Of a stretch of 64,000 nt of DNA, positions 35,432 to 43,409 are shown one piece after another (position 1 is the stretch's first letter; every line of letters begins with the position of its first letter). Position numbers and translations under genes: made by a program. The notes beneath the pieces are model-generated. The model was not told where the DNA came from and did not search any database. It worked only from the letters and a program-made list of their open reading frames with translations. Origin of the DNA: Burkholderia pyrrocinia (GTDB lineage Bacteria; Pseudomonadota; Gammaproteobacteria; Burkholderiales; Burkholderiaceae); contig NZ_CP011504.1 of the NCBI RefSeq assembly GCF_001028665.1, forward strand, positions 496,001-560,000, written 5' to 3'.

Positions 35432-35875
35432 GAACCTCGTTCTCCGCATCGGCTTCGCAGGACATAACGTTGCTCTCTCAACGTCACGCCCAGCACATCG
35501 AAGCCGATACATTAGCAGGAATGTCAGGACGGACAGCTTCGGGTCAGAGTACTCGTGATGGATCAAGGTTTCATCTTGTACCGGTTGCCGTACCAGCCAG
35601 CACCACGAACTCGCACCTCAACGACGCGCTCGCCGTGCCATTGCTGCGATGCTTGCAACTTCGCGGCGAGGCCCGGAACCCTCCACCCTTTCTCCAAGCG
35701 TTGTGCGATGAACGGACCGATCGGCTTTCCGCCGCGATGATCGAATTCACAGACTTGTTCTTGCTCATGACGAACGGAATCCATACGGAAGACCAGCCAC
35801 CCATCCGATTTAGGGTGTGGTCGATGGCCGGTTGTGGAATTCGCAAGTCATTGTGAGCACAGCACTTTTCGCCGC

Positions 35876-35906
35876 GCGCCCTTAGCTCAATGGATAGAGT
35901 ACTGCC
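35876..35906 (+). pseudogene. 5' half of a tRNA gene (tRNA-Arg-like fragment)
   Basis: GCGCCCTTAGCTCAATGGAT, then AGAGTACTGCC, has the form of a 7-base acceptor strand, TA, a D-arm (GCTC...GAGT) and the 5' strand of the anticodon stem. After ACTGCC the sequence switches to the iacF 3'-end copy, which also begins ACTGCC. No anticodon loop, variable arm or T-arm follows. The best guess is tRNA-Arg from the acceptor and D-arm sequence. Confidence 0.65.
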
Positions 35907-35995
35907 TCAGCAAGGCCGAACGCGCGAGCAACACGGTGATCTGCTGTTGCGTGTCGCGCGCGCGGTCGGCGGTGCTCGTCCTCGATCTCTGACGC
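35901..35995 (+). repeat. iacF 3'-end direct repeat, right copy
   Basis: A 95-base copy of the last 30 codons and stop of the reductase gene, 91/95 identical to 32652-32746, with only silent changes. It adjoins the resident lysR gene and so is probably the original, displaced 3' end. Confidence 0.9.
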
Positions 35996-36029
35996 GCTCA
36001 CGCGGCACCCGCCGCACGCACCCCGGCTG

Positions 36030-36950
36030 TCACGCGTCGTCGAAACGCTCGACGATCTCGGCCAGCAGCGCGCGCATCCACGCGTTGCCCTCGTCCTCAT
36101 GGAAGTGCTCGTGCCAGTGCATCGTCACCGGCGCGGGCGGCAGCGTCACGGGCAGGTCGTAAAGCCGGAACGCGTTGTCGCGATTCAGGATCTGCGCGAG
36201 CCGCTTCGGCAGCGTCGCATAGAGATCCGTGACCGACAGCACGCTCGGCAGCGCGACGAAGTGCGGCACTTCGAGCGCAATGTTGCGGCCCACGCCCTGC
36301 GCGCGCAATGCGTCGTCGAGCGCGTGGTGGCTGTGCTCGACCGATTTCACGTTGACGTGCGCGGCGCGCACGAACTGTTCGAGATTCAGCGCCGCGCCGG
36401 CCGGCAACCCGCGCCGGCGGCCCGTCATGCACACGTAGGTTTCCTCGAACAGCACCTGGTGGCGCGTGCGCGGCATCAGTTCCGGCAGGTTGCCGATCGC
36501 GAAATCCAGCCGGCTCGCGCGCAGCGCTTCCTCGATCTCCTCCACCGGCATCGGCTGCACGCTCAGCGTCGCGCGCGGCGCGCGCTCGCGCAGCGCCTGG
36601 CAGATCGCCGGCAGGTACGCCATCTCGCCCGCGTCCGACAGCGACAGTCGGAACGTGCGCGTGCTGGTGGCCGGATCGAAGCGCTCCGCGTAGCGCAGCG
36701 CCACGCGCACCATGTCGAGCGCCTCGCCGACGATGCTCGCGAGTTCGAGCGCGACCGGCGTCGGCTGCATGCCCGAGCGCGTGCGCACGAACAGCGGATC
36801 GTCGAACAGCGTGCGCAGCCGGCCGAGCGAATAGCTGACGGCCGGCTGCGACAGCGCGAGCCGCTCGCCGGCCTTCGTCAGGCTGCGTTCCTCGACGATC
36901 GCCTGGAACACGCGCAACAGGTTCAGATCGAGATGATCGACCGACGTCAT
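36030..36950 (-). CDS. LysR-family regulator of the iac-type cluster
   Basis: A 306-residue regulator with helix-turn-helix LTKAGERLALSQPAVSYSLG at residues about 22-41 and a NahR/LinR-like effector domain. The ATG with GGAGG five bases upstream was preferred over an upstream in-frame start at 36965. It is divergent from the iacC-like gene; the 138-base gap contains two candidate boxes. In other bacteria iac clusters are controlled by MarR- or LysR-type proteins and in some by a two-component pair; both types are present here. Confidence 0.87.
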   Translation of the reverse strand: MTSVDHLDLNLLRVFQAIVEERSLTKAGERLALSQPAVSYSLGRLRTLFDDPLFVRTRSGMQPTPVALELASIVGEALDMVRVALRYAERFDPATSTRTFRLSLSDAGEMAYLPAICQALRERAPRATLSVQPMPVEEIEEALRASRLDFAIGNLPELMPRTRHQVLFEETYVCMTGRRRGLPAGAALNLEQFVRAAHVNVKSVEHSHHALDDALRAQGVGRNIALEVPHFVALPSVLSVTDLYATLPKRLAQILNRDNAFRLYDLPVTLPPAPVTMHWHEHFHEDEGNAWMRALLAEIVERFDDA

Positions 36951-36976
36951 CGTAGCCTCCATCATTTGCCGTATTT

Positions 36977-36990
36977 ATTGACTCGCCAAT
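36977..36990. promoter_or_regulatory. ATTG-N6-CAAT palindrome upstream of iacC
   Basis: ATTGACTCGCCAAT contains inverted ATTG/CAAT arms, about 27 bases from the lysR start and 100 bases from iacC. It fits a LysR T-N11-A-type recognition site. Confidence 0.4.
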
Positions 36991-36995
36991 TTTAG

Positions 36996-37005
36996 ATCAA
37001 TTTGA
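36996..37005. promoter_or_regulatory. ATCAATTTGA box upstream of iacC
   Basis: Near-identical to the ATCGATTTGA box before iacF, with the same T-rich flank. It is a candidate shared operator for the divergent LysR protein. Confidence 0.45.
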
Positions 37006-37088
37006 CGGATATGTAGCGGAAGACGAGACTGGTCTCTCGATACCGCGCCCCGCGCGGCCCGATTTCGCGACTCTTCCCCACGACAACG

Positions 37089-38372
37089 ATGAGCGACATT
37101 CCCTATCAGACGATCGATACCCGCGCGTTGCACGGTCTCGCGCAGCCCGACCGCATCGCGCCCGCGATGTATCACGATCCGGCGCTGTTCGAAGCCGAGC
37201 TCGACCGCATCTTCTACCGCACCTGGATCTGGGTCGCGCACGAGAGCGAGCTGCCGCAGCCCGGCGACTTCATCACGACGACGATCGGCCGCCAGCCGGT
37301 GATCGTCGTGCGCGACAGGACCGGCGAGATCAACGTGCTGCAGAACCGCTGCCGCCATCGCGGCGCGACCGTGTGCGAATCGCACAAGGGCAACGCGAAG
37401 GGCTTCACGTGCCCGTATCACAGCTGGTCGTACGCGCTCGACGGCACGCTGCGCGCGCTGCCGTACGGCGACGGCTACGAAGGCGTGTGCGAGAAAGGCG
37501 ACCTGCCGCTCGTGAAGCTGCGCGTCGGCGTGTACCAGGGGCTGATCTTCGCGAGCTTCAACGACGACATCGAACCGCTCGACGATTTCCTCGGCGGCGC
37601 GAAGCCGTGGATCGACCTATTCATGAAGCAGGGCGCCGGCTACCCGATCAAGGCGAACGGCGAGCACAAGTTCAAGTTCAAGGGCAACTGGAAGATCCAG
37701 CTCGAGAACACGACCGACCTCTATCACTTCCCGGTCGTGCACAAGTCGTGGATGAAGTCGATCGACGACGAGACGGCCGCCGCGATCACGAGCTTCATGA
37801 CGAGCGAGGACGCGTTCTGCCGCGGGCTCGGCAACGGCCACAGCCTCGCGGTGCTGATGCCCGAGCTGATCGATCTCGACGAGGACGACGGCGCGCCGCT
37901 GCCCGAGCGCTTCGCGCCGCTCGCGGCGAAGCTCGCCGAGCGCCACGCGCCGGACGAGGTGCGCCGCATCGTGCGCTCGCTGATGGGTGTCGGCTTCAAC
38001 CTGAACCTGTTCCCGAACCTCGCGTTGTCGATGGCGTTCTTCCGCGTGCTGCGGCCGATCTCCGCGAACGAAACCGAGATCCGCCACGTCGCGCTCGCGA
38101 TGGACGGCGGCCCCGACGAAGCGAACCGCGAGCGGCTGCGCATCCACGAGCACTTCCAGGGCCCGTTCGGCTTCGGCAGCCCCGACGACGCGGAAGCGTG
38201 GGAGCGCGTGCAGCGCGGCGCGCATGCAGGCCCCGACGTGCCGATCCTCGTGAATCGCGGGCTGAACCGCGAGACGACCGCCGCGAACGGCGAAAAGACC
38301 GCGCATGCGACCGACGAGACCGGCATGCGCGAGGCCTACCAGCAATGGCGCAAGATGATGGAGCAGCAATGA
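37089..38372 (+). CDS. iacC: IacC-like Rieske dioxygenase alpha subunit
   Basis: A 427-residue ring-hydroxylating oxygenase large subunit. The Rieske ligands are C88, H90, C108 and H111 (CRHRG...CPYHSW, exact C-x-H-x17-C-x2-H). The mononuclear iron site lies in ENTTDLYHFPVVH with the bridging Asp. Length and composition match IacC, which acts on oxidised indole-acetate intermediates on the way to catechol. The beta subunit gene overlaps the stop codon. The gene set around it (iacD, A, B, I, H, E, G) is the reason for choosing IacC over other dioxygenases. Confidence 0.9.
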   Translation: MSDIPYQTIDTRALHGLAQPDRIAPAMYHDPALFEAELDRIFYRTWIWVAHESELPQPGDFITTTIGRQPVIVVRDRTGEINVLQNRCRHRGATVCESHKGNAKGFTCPYHSWSYALDGTLRALPYGDGYEGVCEKGDLPLVKLRVGVYQGLIFASFNDDIEPLDDFLGGAKPWIDLFMKQGAGYPIKANGEHKFKFKGNWKIQLENTTDLYHFPVVHKSWMKSIDDETAAAITSFMTSEDAFCRGLGNGHSLAVLMPELIDLDEDDGAPLPERFAPLAAKLAERHAPDEVRRIVRSLMGVGFNLNLFPNLALSMAFFRVLRPISANETEIRHVALAMDGGPDEANRERLRIHEHFQGPFGFGSPDDAEAWERVQRGAHAGPDVPILVNRGLNRETTAANGEKTAHATDETGMREAYQQWRKMMEQQ

Positions 38373-38872
38373 TGGACGACCGCAACGCCCTGTTCTCGCA
38401 GCAAACCTTCGCCCGCGCGGTCGAATTCGTGTGGCGCGAAGCCGAGATGCTCGACCGCCGCGACTATCGCGCATGGCTCGACCTGTGGGATCCGGCCGGC
38501 CACTACGTGGTGCCGATCGATCCCGACGCGACCGACTTCGCGGCGACGCTGAACTACGTGTTCGACGACCACGACATGCGCGAGAAGCGCGTGCAGCGGA
38601 TGGTATCCGGTTACTCGGCGTCGGCGACCGACGCGGCACGCACGGTGCGCACCGTGTCGCGCTTCACGCTGGAAAGCGGCAGCGCCGATACCGTCGAGCT
38701 GAAATCCGCGCAGGTCGTCGTCGCGTACAAGCGCGGCGTCGCGACGCTGTTCGCGGCCGACGTCACGCACCGGCTGCACGTCGATGCCGAAGGCGAGATG
38801 CGGATCGCCGAGAAGGTCGTGCGCCTGATCGACTCGACCGAAGCGCTCAGCGCGATCGGTTTCCTGCTGTAA
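38369..38872 (+). CDS. iacD: IacD-like Rieske dioxygenase beta subunit
   Basis: A 167-residue NTF2/SnoaL-fold small subunit: FVWREAEMLDRRDYRAWLDLW at the start and VSRFTLESGSADTVELKSAQ in the middle are typical of ring-hydroxylating dioxygenase beta subunits. It starts in an ATGA overlap with the alpha gene (a second ATG follows directly). It has a structural role in the alpha3beta3 oxygenase. Confidence 0.88.
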   Translation: MMDDRNALFSQQTFARAVEFVWREAEMLDRRDYRAWLDLWDPAGHYVVPIDPDATDFAATLNYVFDDHDMREKRVQRMVSGYSASATDAARTVRTVSRFTLESGSADTVELKSAQVVVAYKRGVATLFAADVTHRLHVDAEGEMRIAEKVVRLIDSTEALSAIGFLL

Positions 38873-38937
38873 GCCGTGGCCGGTTCGCCGCTGCAAGTGC
38901 AACGGTGAACCGGCAACCTTCACCTTTCCGGACGACC

Positions 38938-39324
38938 ATGCCCACACTCGAAGTTTTCCTGCCGGCCGGCCATGACGACGCCCGCAAGGCCGAACTGATC
39001 GTGCGGCTGACCGGTGCGACCGTCGACGCGATCGGCGCGCCGGTCGAATCCGTGCGCGTGCTGCTCACCGAACTGCCCGCGACGCACTTCGGCCTCGGCG
39101 GCCGCAGTGCCGCGGACGGCGCGCCGCCGTCTCTGCCCGTGATCGTCGCGATCCTGATCGCCGGGCGCACCGATGAACAAAAACGCGCGCTGATCGCCGC
39201 GTTGTCCGATGCCGGCGCGAACGTGCTCGACGCGCCGCTGCAGGCGACGCGCGTGATCATCAAGGACATTCCGAACACCGACTTCGGCATCGGCGGCCAG
39301 ACCGCGCGGGCGCTGGGGCGCTGA
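38938..39324 (+). CDS. tandem (fused) 4-oxalocrotonate tautomerase-like protein
   Basis: A 128-residue protein made of two tautomerase repeats: residues 2-62 (PTLEVFLPAGHDDARKAEL) and about 66-128 (PVIVAILIAGRTDEQKRALI). Both end in the family's I/L-x-E/D-L/I-P-x-T-x-FG-x-GG motif (TELPATHFGLGG and KDIPNTDFGIGG). Pro-2 would become the N-terminal catalytic proline after Met removal. Fused 4-OT proteins are a minor branch of the superfamily. It lies 65 bases after iacD in the same direction. It is not part of the iac gene set as I know it. Confidence 0.82.
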   Translation: MPTLEVFLPAGHDDARKAELIVRLTGATVDAIGAPVESVRVLLTELPATHFGLGGRSAADGAPPSLPVIVAILIAGRTDEQKRALIAALSDAGANVLDAPLQATRVIIKDIPNTDFGIGGQTARALGR

Positions 39325-39332
39325 CGATGGGT

Positions 39333-39432
39333 CGGGCGTCGATACGTCGGGCCTTGCCACGCCGCGCGTCGATACATCGGGCGTCGATACATCGGGTGTC
39401 GATACGCCGGGCCTCACCACACCGCGCGTCGC
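39333..39432. repeat. degenerate ~15-bp direct repeats (GGGCGTCGATACATC)
   Basis: Four to five imperfect copies of GGGCGTCGATAC(A/G)TC(G) occur in tandem between the tautomerase and the sensor kinase genes, partly alternating with a GCCACGCCGCGCGTCGATAC block that itself recurs as CACCACACCGCGCGTCG. The stretch is non-coding, between convergent genes. Confidence 0.75.
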
Positions 39433-39458
39433 CGCCCTGCCGTAACGCGTCGCAGCCG

Positions 39459-40937
39459 CTACGCGTGCTCACCAGCGAGCGGCAGCGTCACGCGGCAGTC
39501 GAGCCCGCCGCCGTCGGCCGGGCTCGCGCCGATCCTGCCGCCGTGGCGCGTGACGATGCTCTTGCACAGCGACAACCCGATCCCGTTGCCGCCGGCCTTC
39601 GACGACGAGAAGCCGTCGAACAGCCGGTCGTGCGCGCCTTCTGCGATGCCCGGGCCGTTGTCGATCGCGCGCAGCTCGGCGTACCCGTCCACGTTCGCGG
39701 TGCCGAGCGTCAGCGTGCGCGGCACGCGCTCGCAGCCGGCGAACGCTTCGATCGCGTTGAACGCGAGATTGAGAATCACCTGCCCGATCAACACGCGTTC
39801 GCAGCGGATCGGCAGCGGCGCATCGGCCTGCACGATCGCGACCGTCACGCCGGCCTCCTTCGCGCGCAACTCGATGAAATACGCGACATCGGCAAGGATG
39901 TCTCGCAGGTCGGCAACCGCGACGACCGTCTCGCGCTTCACGATGAATTCGCGCACGCTCTTGATGATCAGCGCCGCATGTTCGGCCTGCCGATCCGCGC
40001 TGCGCAGCCCCCAGATCGTGTCGTCGACGGCGCCGTTGCCGTTCAGCCGTCGCACCGCGCCCTCGATGAAGTTGCGCACGGCCGCGAGCGGCTGGCTCAG
40101 TTCGTGCGCGATCACCGTCGCCATCTCGCCCATCGCGTTGTAGCGGCCCGCGTATTCGAGCATCCGCGCCTCGGCGCGCCGCGCGTCCTCGATCGCGACT
40201 TCGTCGCTGACATCGCGGAACTGTACGAGCAGCCCGTCGAGATCGCCTTCGATCTCGACCTGCCGGCACGTGATGCGCAGCCAGCACGTCGAGCCGTCGC
40301 GCCGCACGATCCGGTAGCGCTGCGGCTCGGACGGACACGTCGACGGCGCATCGCGCAACTGCGCGACGAGCCGGTCGCGATCGGCCTCGGTGCAGTAGTC
40401 GAGCACCTCGCCGAGCGCTTCGTCGGGCGCAAGCCCGAGCACGCGACGCCCCGACTCGCTGATGAACTGCGCGCCGCCGTGCGGCGACACGACCGCGACG
40501 CCTTCGTCGAGATCCTGCATGAACTCGCGCAGCCGCGCCTCGTAGCGGCGCAGTTGCTGGCGAATCGCTTCTTCCGCGCTGATGTCGCGGAACTGCACCA
40601 TCACGACATCGCGCCCGCGCAGCGGCACATAGGTGGCGATCGCCTCCGACAGCATGTCGACGCCCGTGCGCGACCGGTAGCACCACTCGTACACCTGCGG
40701 CCCGTCGACGATCGCGCGGTCCATCGCGCTCACGCCGATCTCGCGCCGGTACTTCGGCTCGGGACGCGTCATGTCCGGCGCCTTCAGCGGCAGCAGTTCC
40801 TCGACGGAAAAGCCGAGCGCGATGCACGCGGCGCGATTCGCCCACACGATCGCCTTGGTCTGCGCGTCGTGCAACAGCACGCAGGTCGTCAGCGCGTCGA
40901 GCAGCCGGTGGAAATCGTCTTCGTCGGGAAAACTCAT
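39459..40937 (-). CDS. soluble PAS sensor histidine kinase of the iac-type cluster
   Basis: A 492-residue kinase without membrane segments. Two PAS domains (residues about 8-125 and 130-255) precede the H-box MGEMATVIAHELSQPLAAVRN and an ATPase domain with N-box NLAFNAIEAF, GPGI and GGNGIGLSLCKSIV. It belongs to the FixL/TodS-like group. The matching FixJ-type regulator lies 4.5 kb away in the same cluster, also on the minus strand. A two-component pair is reported in the iac cluster of Paraburkholderia phytofirmans, which supports an auxin-sensing role by analogy. Confidence 0.85.
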   Translation of the reverse strand: MSFPDEDDFHRLLDALTTCVLLHDAQTKAIVWANRAACIALGFSVEELLPLKAPDMTRPEPKYRREIGVSAMDRAIVDGPQVYEWCYRSRTGVDMLSEAIATYVPLRGRDVVMVQFRDISAEEAIRQQLRRYEARLREFMQDLDEGVAVVSPHGGAQFISESGRRVLGLAPDEALGEVLDYCTEADRDRLVAQLRDAPSTCPSEPQRYRIVRRDGSTCWLRITCRQVEIEGDLDGLLVQFRDVSDEVAIEDARRAEARMLEYAGRYNAMGEMATVIAHELSQPLAAVRNFIEGAVRRLNGNGAVDDTIWGLRSADRQAEHAALIIKSVREFIVKRETVVAVADLRDILADVAYFIELRAKEAGVTVAIVQADAPLPIRCERVLIGQVILNLAFNAIEAFAGCERVPRTLTLGTANVDGYAELRAIDNGPGIAEGAHDRLFDGFSSSKAGGNGIGLSLCKSIVTRHGGRIGASPADGGGLDCRVTLPLAGEHA

Positions 40938-41183
40938 GATCGGATTCGGATGAAGGCGCGCGGCATCGCGCGGCCGGAAACCCAACATAGCACCGGCGCG
41001 CGCCGATCGCATCTGAAGATTTCTTTAGTCCGGCACGGAACGTCACCAGTCGCACGGCCCAACGCACCAATTGCTGCGTGTTTTCGGCGTTTCTAGACTG
41101 GCTGCATCGTCGTGCTGCATATCGTTTTCAACACAGCACGCATGCCGCCCCGCAATCGAACCCTATCCGCCCAGGAGACAGCC

Positions 41184-42377
41184 ATGCCCCAAGCCGCCCT
41201 CGCCATCGAACCCGTGCCGACCTCGCCGCCCGAGGCGGGCGACCTGGCCGGGCGGCTGTCGCCGTTCGACGCCGTGATCGAGACCGTCGCCGCGCGACGC
41301 GAGGAATTCGATCGCCTGTCGCACGTGCCGCGCGACGTGATCGCGCTGTTCAAGCAGGCCGGCATCTATCGCGCGGGCACGCCGCGCCGCTTCGGCGGCG
41401 ATGCGCTCGCGCCGACCGCATTCCTCGACATGATCGAACGGATCGCGACCGCCGACGGTTCGGCCGCGTGGGTCGCGAGCTTCGGTTCCGCGAACGTCTA
41501 TCTCGCCGCGCTGCCGCTCGAGACCCAGGCCGAGCTGTACGCGAGCGGCCCCGACCAGGTGTTCGCGGGCGGCCTGTTCCCGGTGCAGCCAGCGCAGCCC
41601 GCGCCGGGCGGCTGGCGCGTGAACGGCACGTGGAAATTCGCGAGCGGCTGCAAGGGCGCCGACTGGCTCGGCGTCGGCATCGCCGTGCCGGGCGCGCAGG
41701 ACGCCGTGCCGAACAAGCCGCGCACGGCCGTGTTTCGCGCCGCCGACGTCGAGATCGTCGAGAACTGGAGCGTGGTCGGCATGCAGGGCACCGGCAGCCA
41801 CGACCTGCGCATCGACGACCGCTTCGTGCCAGAAGCGTGGACCTTCGTGCGCGGCGGCGAGCCGACCGTCGACGAGCCGCTGTACCGCTATCCGACCGTC
41901 GCATATGCAGCGCAGGTGCTGGCCGTCGTCAATCTCGGCCTCGCGCGCGCGGCGCTCGACGTCGTGAACCGGATGTCGGGCGGGCGCCAGACGACGACCG
42001 GCGCGCCGCGCCTCGCCGATCGCGCGTATTTCCGCATCGAGCTCGCGAAGGCCGAGGCGCAGCTGCGCTCGGCGCGCGCGTTCTTCTACGACGCGACCGA
42101 CACGGTCTGGCAATCGATCCTCGCGGGCAACCCGGTGACGCCCGACCAGGTCAGCCTGCTGCGGCTCGCGGCGACGCAGATCGCGCGCGAAGGCGCGAGC
42201 GTCGTCGAACGCGCGTACCGCCTCGGCGGCACGGCGGCGATCTACCGGTCGCATCCGCTGCAGCGGCTGCTGCGCGACGCAATGGTCGTCACGCAGCACG
42301 CGTTTCTCGCCGAAGGCAACTTCGACGGCGCCGGCGCGGTGATTACCGGCGTCACGCCGTTTCCTGGCTATCTGTAA
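41184..42377 (+). CDS. iacA: IacA-like flavin-dependent monooxygenase (acyl-CoA-dehydrogenase fold)
   Basis: A 397-residue protein with the acyl-CoA-dehydrogenase/HpaB-like fold: PRRFGGDALAPTAFLDMIERIATADGS is typical (only partly quoted: RRFGGDALAPTAFLDMIE), then GGWRVNGTWKFASGC, VVGMQGTGSHDLRIDD and a C-terminal helical domain with GGTAAIYRSHPLQRLLRDA. The catalytic Glu of true dehydrogenases is not evident, as expected for DszC/IacA-type monooxygenases. IacA starts indole-3-acetic acid degradation with reduced flavin supplied by a reductase (the IacG-like gene here). CAGGAGACA precedes the ATG. A real terminator follows it. Confidence 0.88.
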   Translation: MPQAALAIEPVPTSPPEAGDLAGRLSPFDAVIETVAARREEFDRLSHVPRDVIALFKQAGIYRAGTPRRFGGDALAPTAFLDMIERIATADGSAAWVASFGSANVYLAALPLETQAELYASGPDQVFAGGLFPVQPAQPAPGGWRVNGTWKFASGCKGADWLGVGIAVPGAQDAVPNKPRTAVFRAADVEIVENWSVVGMQGTGSHDLRIDDRFVPEAWTFVRGGEPTVDEPLYRYPTVAYAAQVLAVVNLGLARAALDVVNRMSGGRQTTTGAPRLADRAYFRIELAKAEAQLRSARAFFYDATDTVWQSILAGNPVTPDQVSLLRLAATQIAREGASVVERAYRLGGTAAIYRSHPLQRLLRDAMVVTQHAFLAEGNFDGAGAVITGVTPFPGYL

Positions 42378-42380
42378 CTC

Positions 42381-42404
42381 GCGGCTGCCGAAGCCGCTTT
42401 TTTT
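42381..42404 (+). terminator. intrinsic terminator between iacA and iacB
   Basis: GCGGCT-GCCGA-AGCCGC followed directly by seven T residues, starting four bases after the iacA stop. It is the clearest rho-independent terminator in the window and lies inside the catabolic gene row. Confidence 0.85.
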
Positions 42405-42476
42405 AAAAGTGCATGAAGCCGAAGCGCCCTCGCCGGCCGGCTCATGCACGCAACCGATTCCTCTGGAGAACCCGAC

Positions 42477-42854
42477 ATGTCCGATTCGAATCCGCTGCCG
42501 CTGCGCGTACTGTTCTGCTGCGGCGTGTCGCAAAACTTCTTCGACCTGCCGCGCGAAAAGATCGGCGAAGTGTGGCAGGCGTACGGCGCGATGCTCGCGG
42601 CCGTCGAAGCGATGCCCGGCGTGCACGTGCTCGGCGTGATGGACGACGACCGTCTCGTGGTCGGCCAGGCCGACGGCGCGCCGTGGACGTTCTACATCAT
42701 GGCCGACGTCGCCGATTTCGACACGACGGTCGCCGTGTGCAACCTGTATCGCACGACGCCCGTCGGTGAATACAACCTGTGGCGCTACGGCAAGATCGAG
42801 GCGCGGGTCGGCCGCGCGCTGACCGTGCCGCCGGCCGCGCGGCCCGCGTCGTGA
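42477..42854 (+). CDS. iacB: IacB-like conserved protein
   Basis: A 125-residue soluble protein: VLFCCGVSQNFFDLPREK, then PGVHVLGVMDDDRLVVGQ and PWTFYIMADVADFDTTVAVC. Its position straight after iacA and its size match IacB, an indole-acetate cluster protein of unresolved role. A dimeric alpha/beta barrel-like fold seems likely. CTGGAGAA precedes the start. It is transcribed from behind the terminator, so it needs read-through or its own promoter. Confidence 0.75.
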   Translation: MSDSNPLPLRVLFCCGVSQNFFDLPREKIGEVWQAYGAMLAAVEAMPGVHVLGVMDDDRLVVGQADGAPWTFYIMADVADFDTTVAVCNLYRTTPVGEYNLWRYGKIEARVGRALTVPPAARPAS

Positions 42855-42862
42855 GGCAAGCG

Positions 42863-43384
42863 ATGACCGACCTGTCACCCGGCCTGATCGAAACGCTCGC
42901 GCAGCGCGTGGCGGCGCTCGACGCCGAGCGCGCGGTGCGCGCGACGATCACGCGCTACATGGCGCTGTGCGACGTGCCCGAGGATGCCGGCGACGGCTCG
43001 CCGCTCGCCGACTTGTTCACGACCGACGCCGTGTGGGAAGGCATCGGCCCGCAGTACGCGCGCAAGTTCGGCCGCGTCGAAGGCACGGTCGAGATCGTTG
43101 CGATGCTGAACCGCTATCTGCCGCCCGATCCGCACTTCTCGGCGAACCTGCACTTCCTGACGTCGGAATCGATCGAGGTCGGCGCCGGCAACGCGACCGC
43201 GCGCGGCCGCTGGATCATGCTGCAGGCGTCGCGCTACGCAGACGGCACGGCCGAACTGATCGCCGCGCGACTGACCGTCGACTTCGCACCGGCCGCCGAA
43301 GGCTCGGCCTGGCTGATCCGCCATTTCCGCACCGAGCGCGTGCTCGACGGCCCGTGGCCGTTCGCCGCCGCGCCACGGTCCTGA
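42863..43384 (+). CDS. iacI: IacI-like SnoaL/NTF2-fold protein
   Basis: A 173-residue protein. ERAVRATITRYMALCD begins a SnoaL-like fold; FTTDAVWEGIGPQYARKFGR and TSESIEVGAGNATARGRW continue it. In iac clusters IacI has this type of fold and small size. It is encoded eight bases after iacB. A cyclase or isomerase-like step in the pathway is inferred from the fold. Confidence 0.72.
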   Translation: MTDLSPGLIETLAQRVAALDAERAVRATITRYMALCDVPEDAGDGSPLADLFTTDAVWEGIGPQYARKFGRVEGTVEIVAMLNRYLPPDPHFSANLHFLTSESIEVGAGNATARGRWIMLQASRYADGTAELIAARLTVDFAPAAEGSAWLIRHFRTERVLDGPWPFAAAPRS

Positions 43385-43409
43385 CGACCGCTTCTTCACG
43401 ACACCGACC

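Larger units (their letters stand above)
35432..36029. other. 598-base gap at the right end of the insertion
   Basis: From 35432 to 35875 the GC content is lower than in the surrounding genes. A minus-strand reading at 35563-35784 (ending RVRGAGWYGNRYKMKP) could be the tail of a decayed gene, but it has no credible start. The tRNA half-gene and the iacF 3'-end copy follow (annotated separately), then 34 bases to the lysR stop. Confidence 0.5.

Noticed and set aside
35563..35784. Minus-strand reading ending RGAGWYGNRYKMKP as a gene
   Set aside because: Protein-like composition at the end, but no start codon context, ribosome site or recognisable family.
35876..35970. Complete tRNA gene
   Set aside because: Only the 5' half folds; anticodon loop and T-arm are missing and the sequence switches to the iacF copy.
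41163..42878. Long minus-strand reading opposite iacA and iacB
   Set aside because: Both plus-strand genes have clear family motifs and ribosome sites; the antisense product has none.
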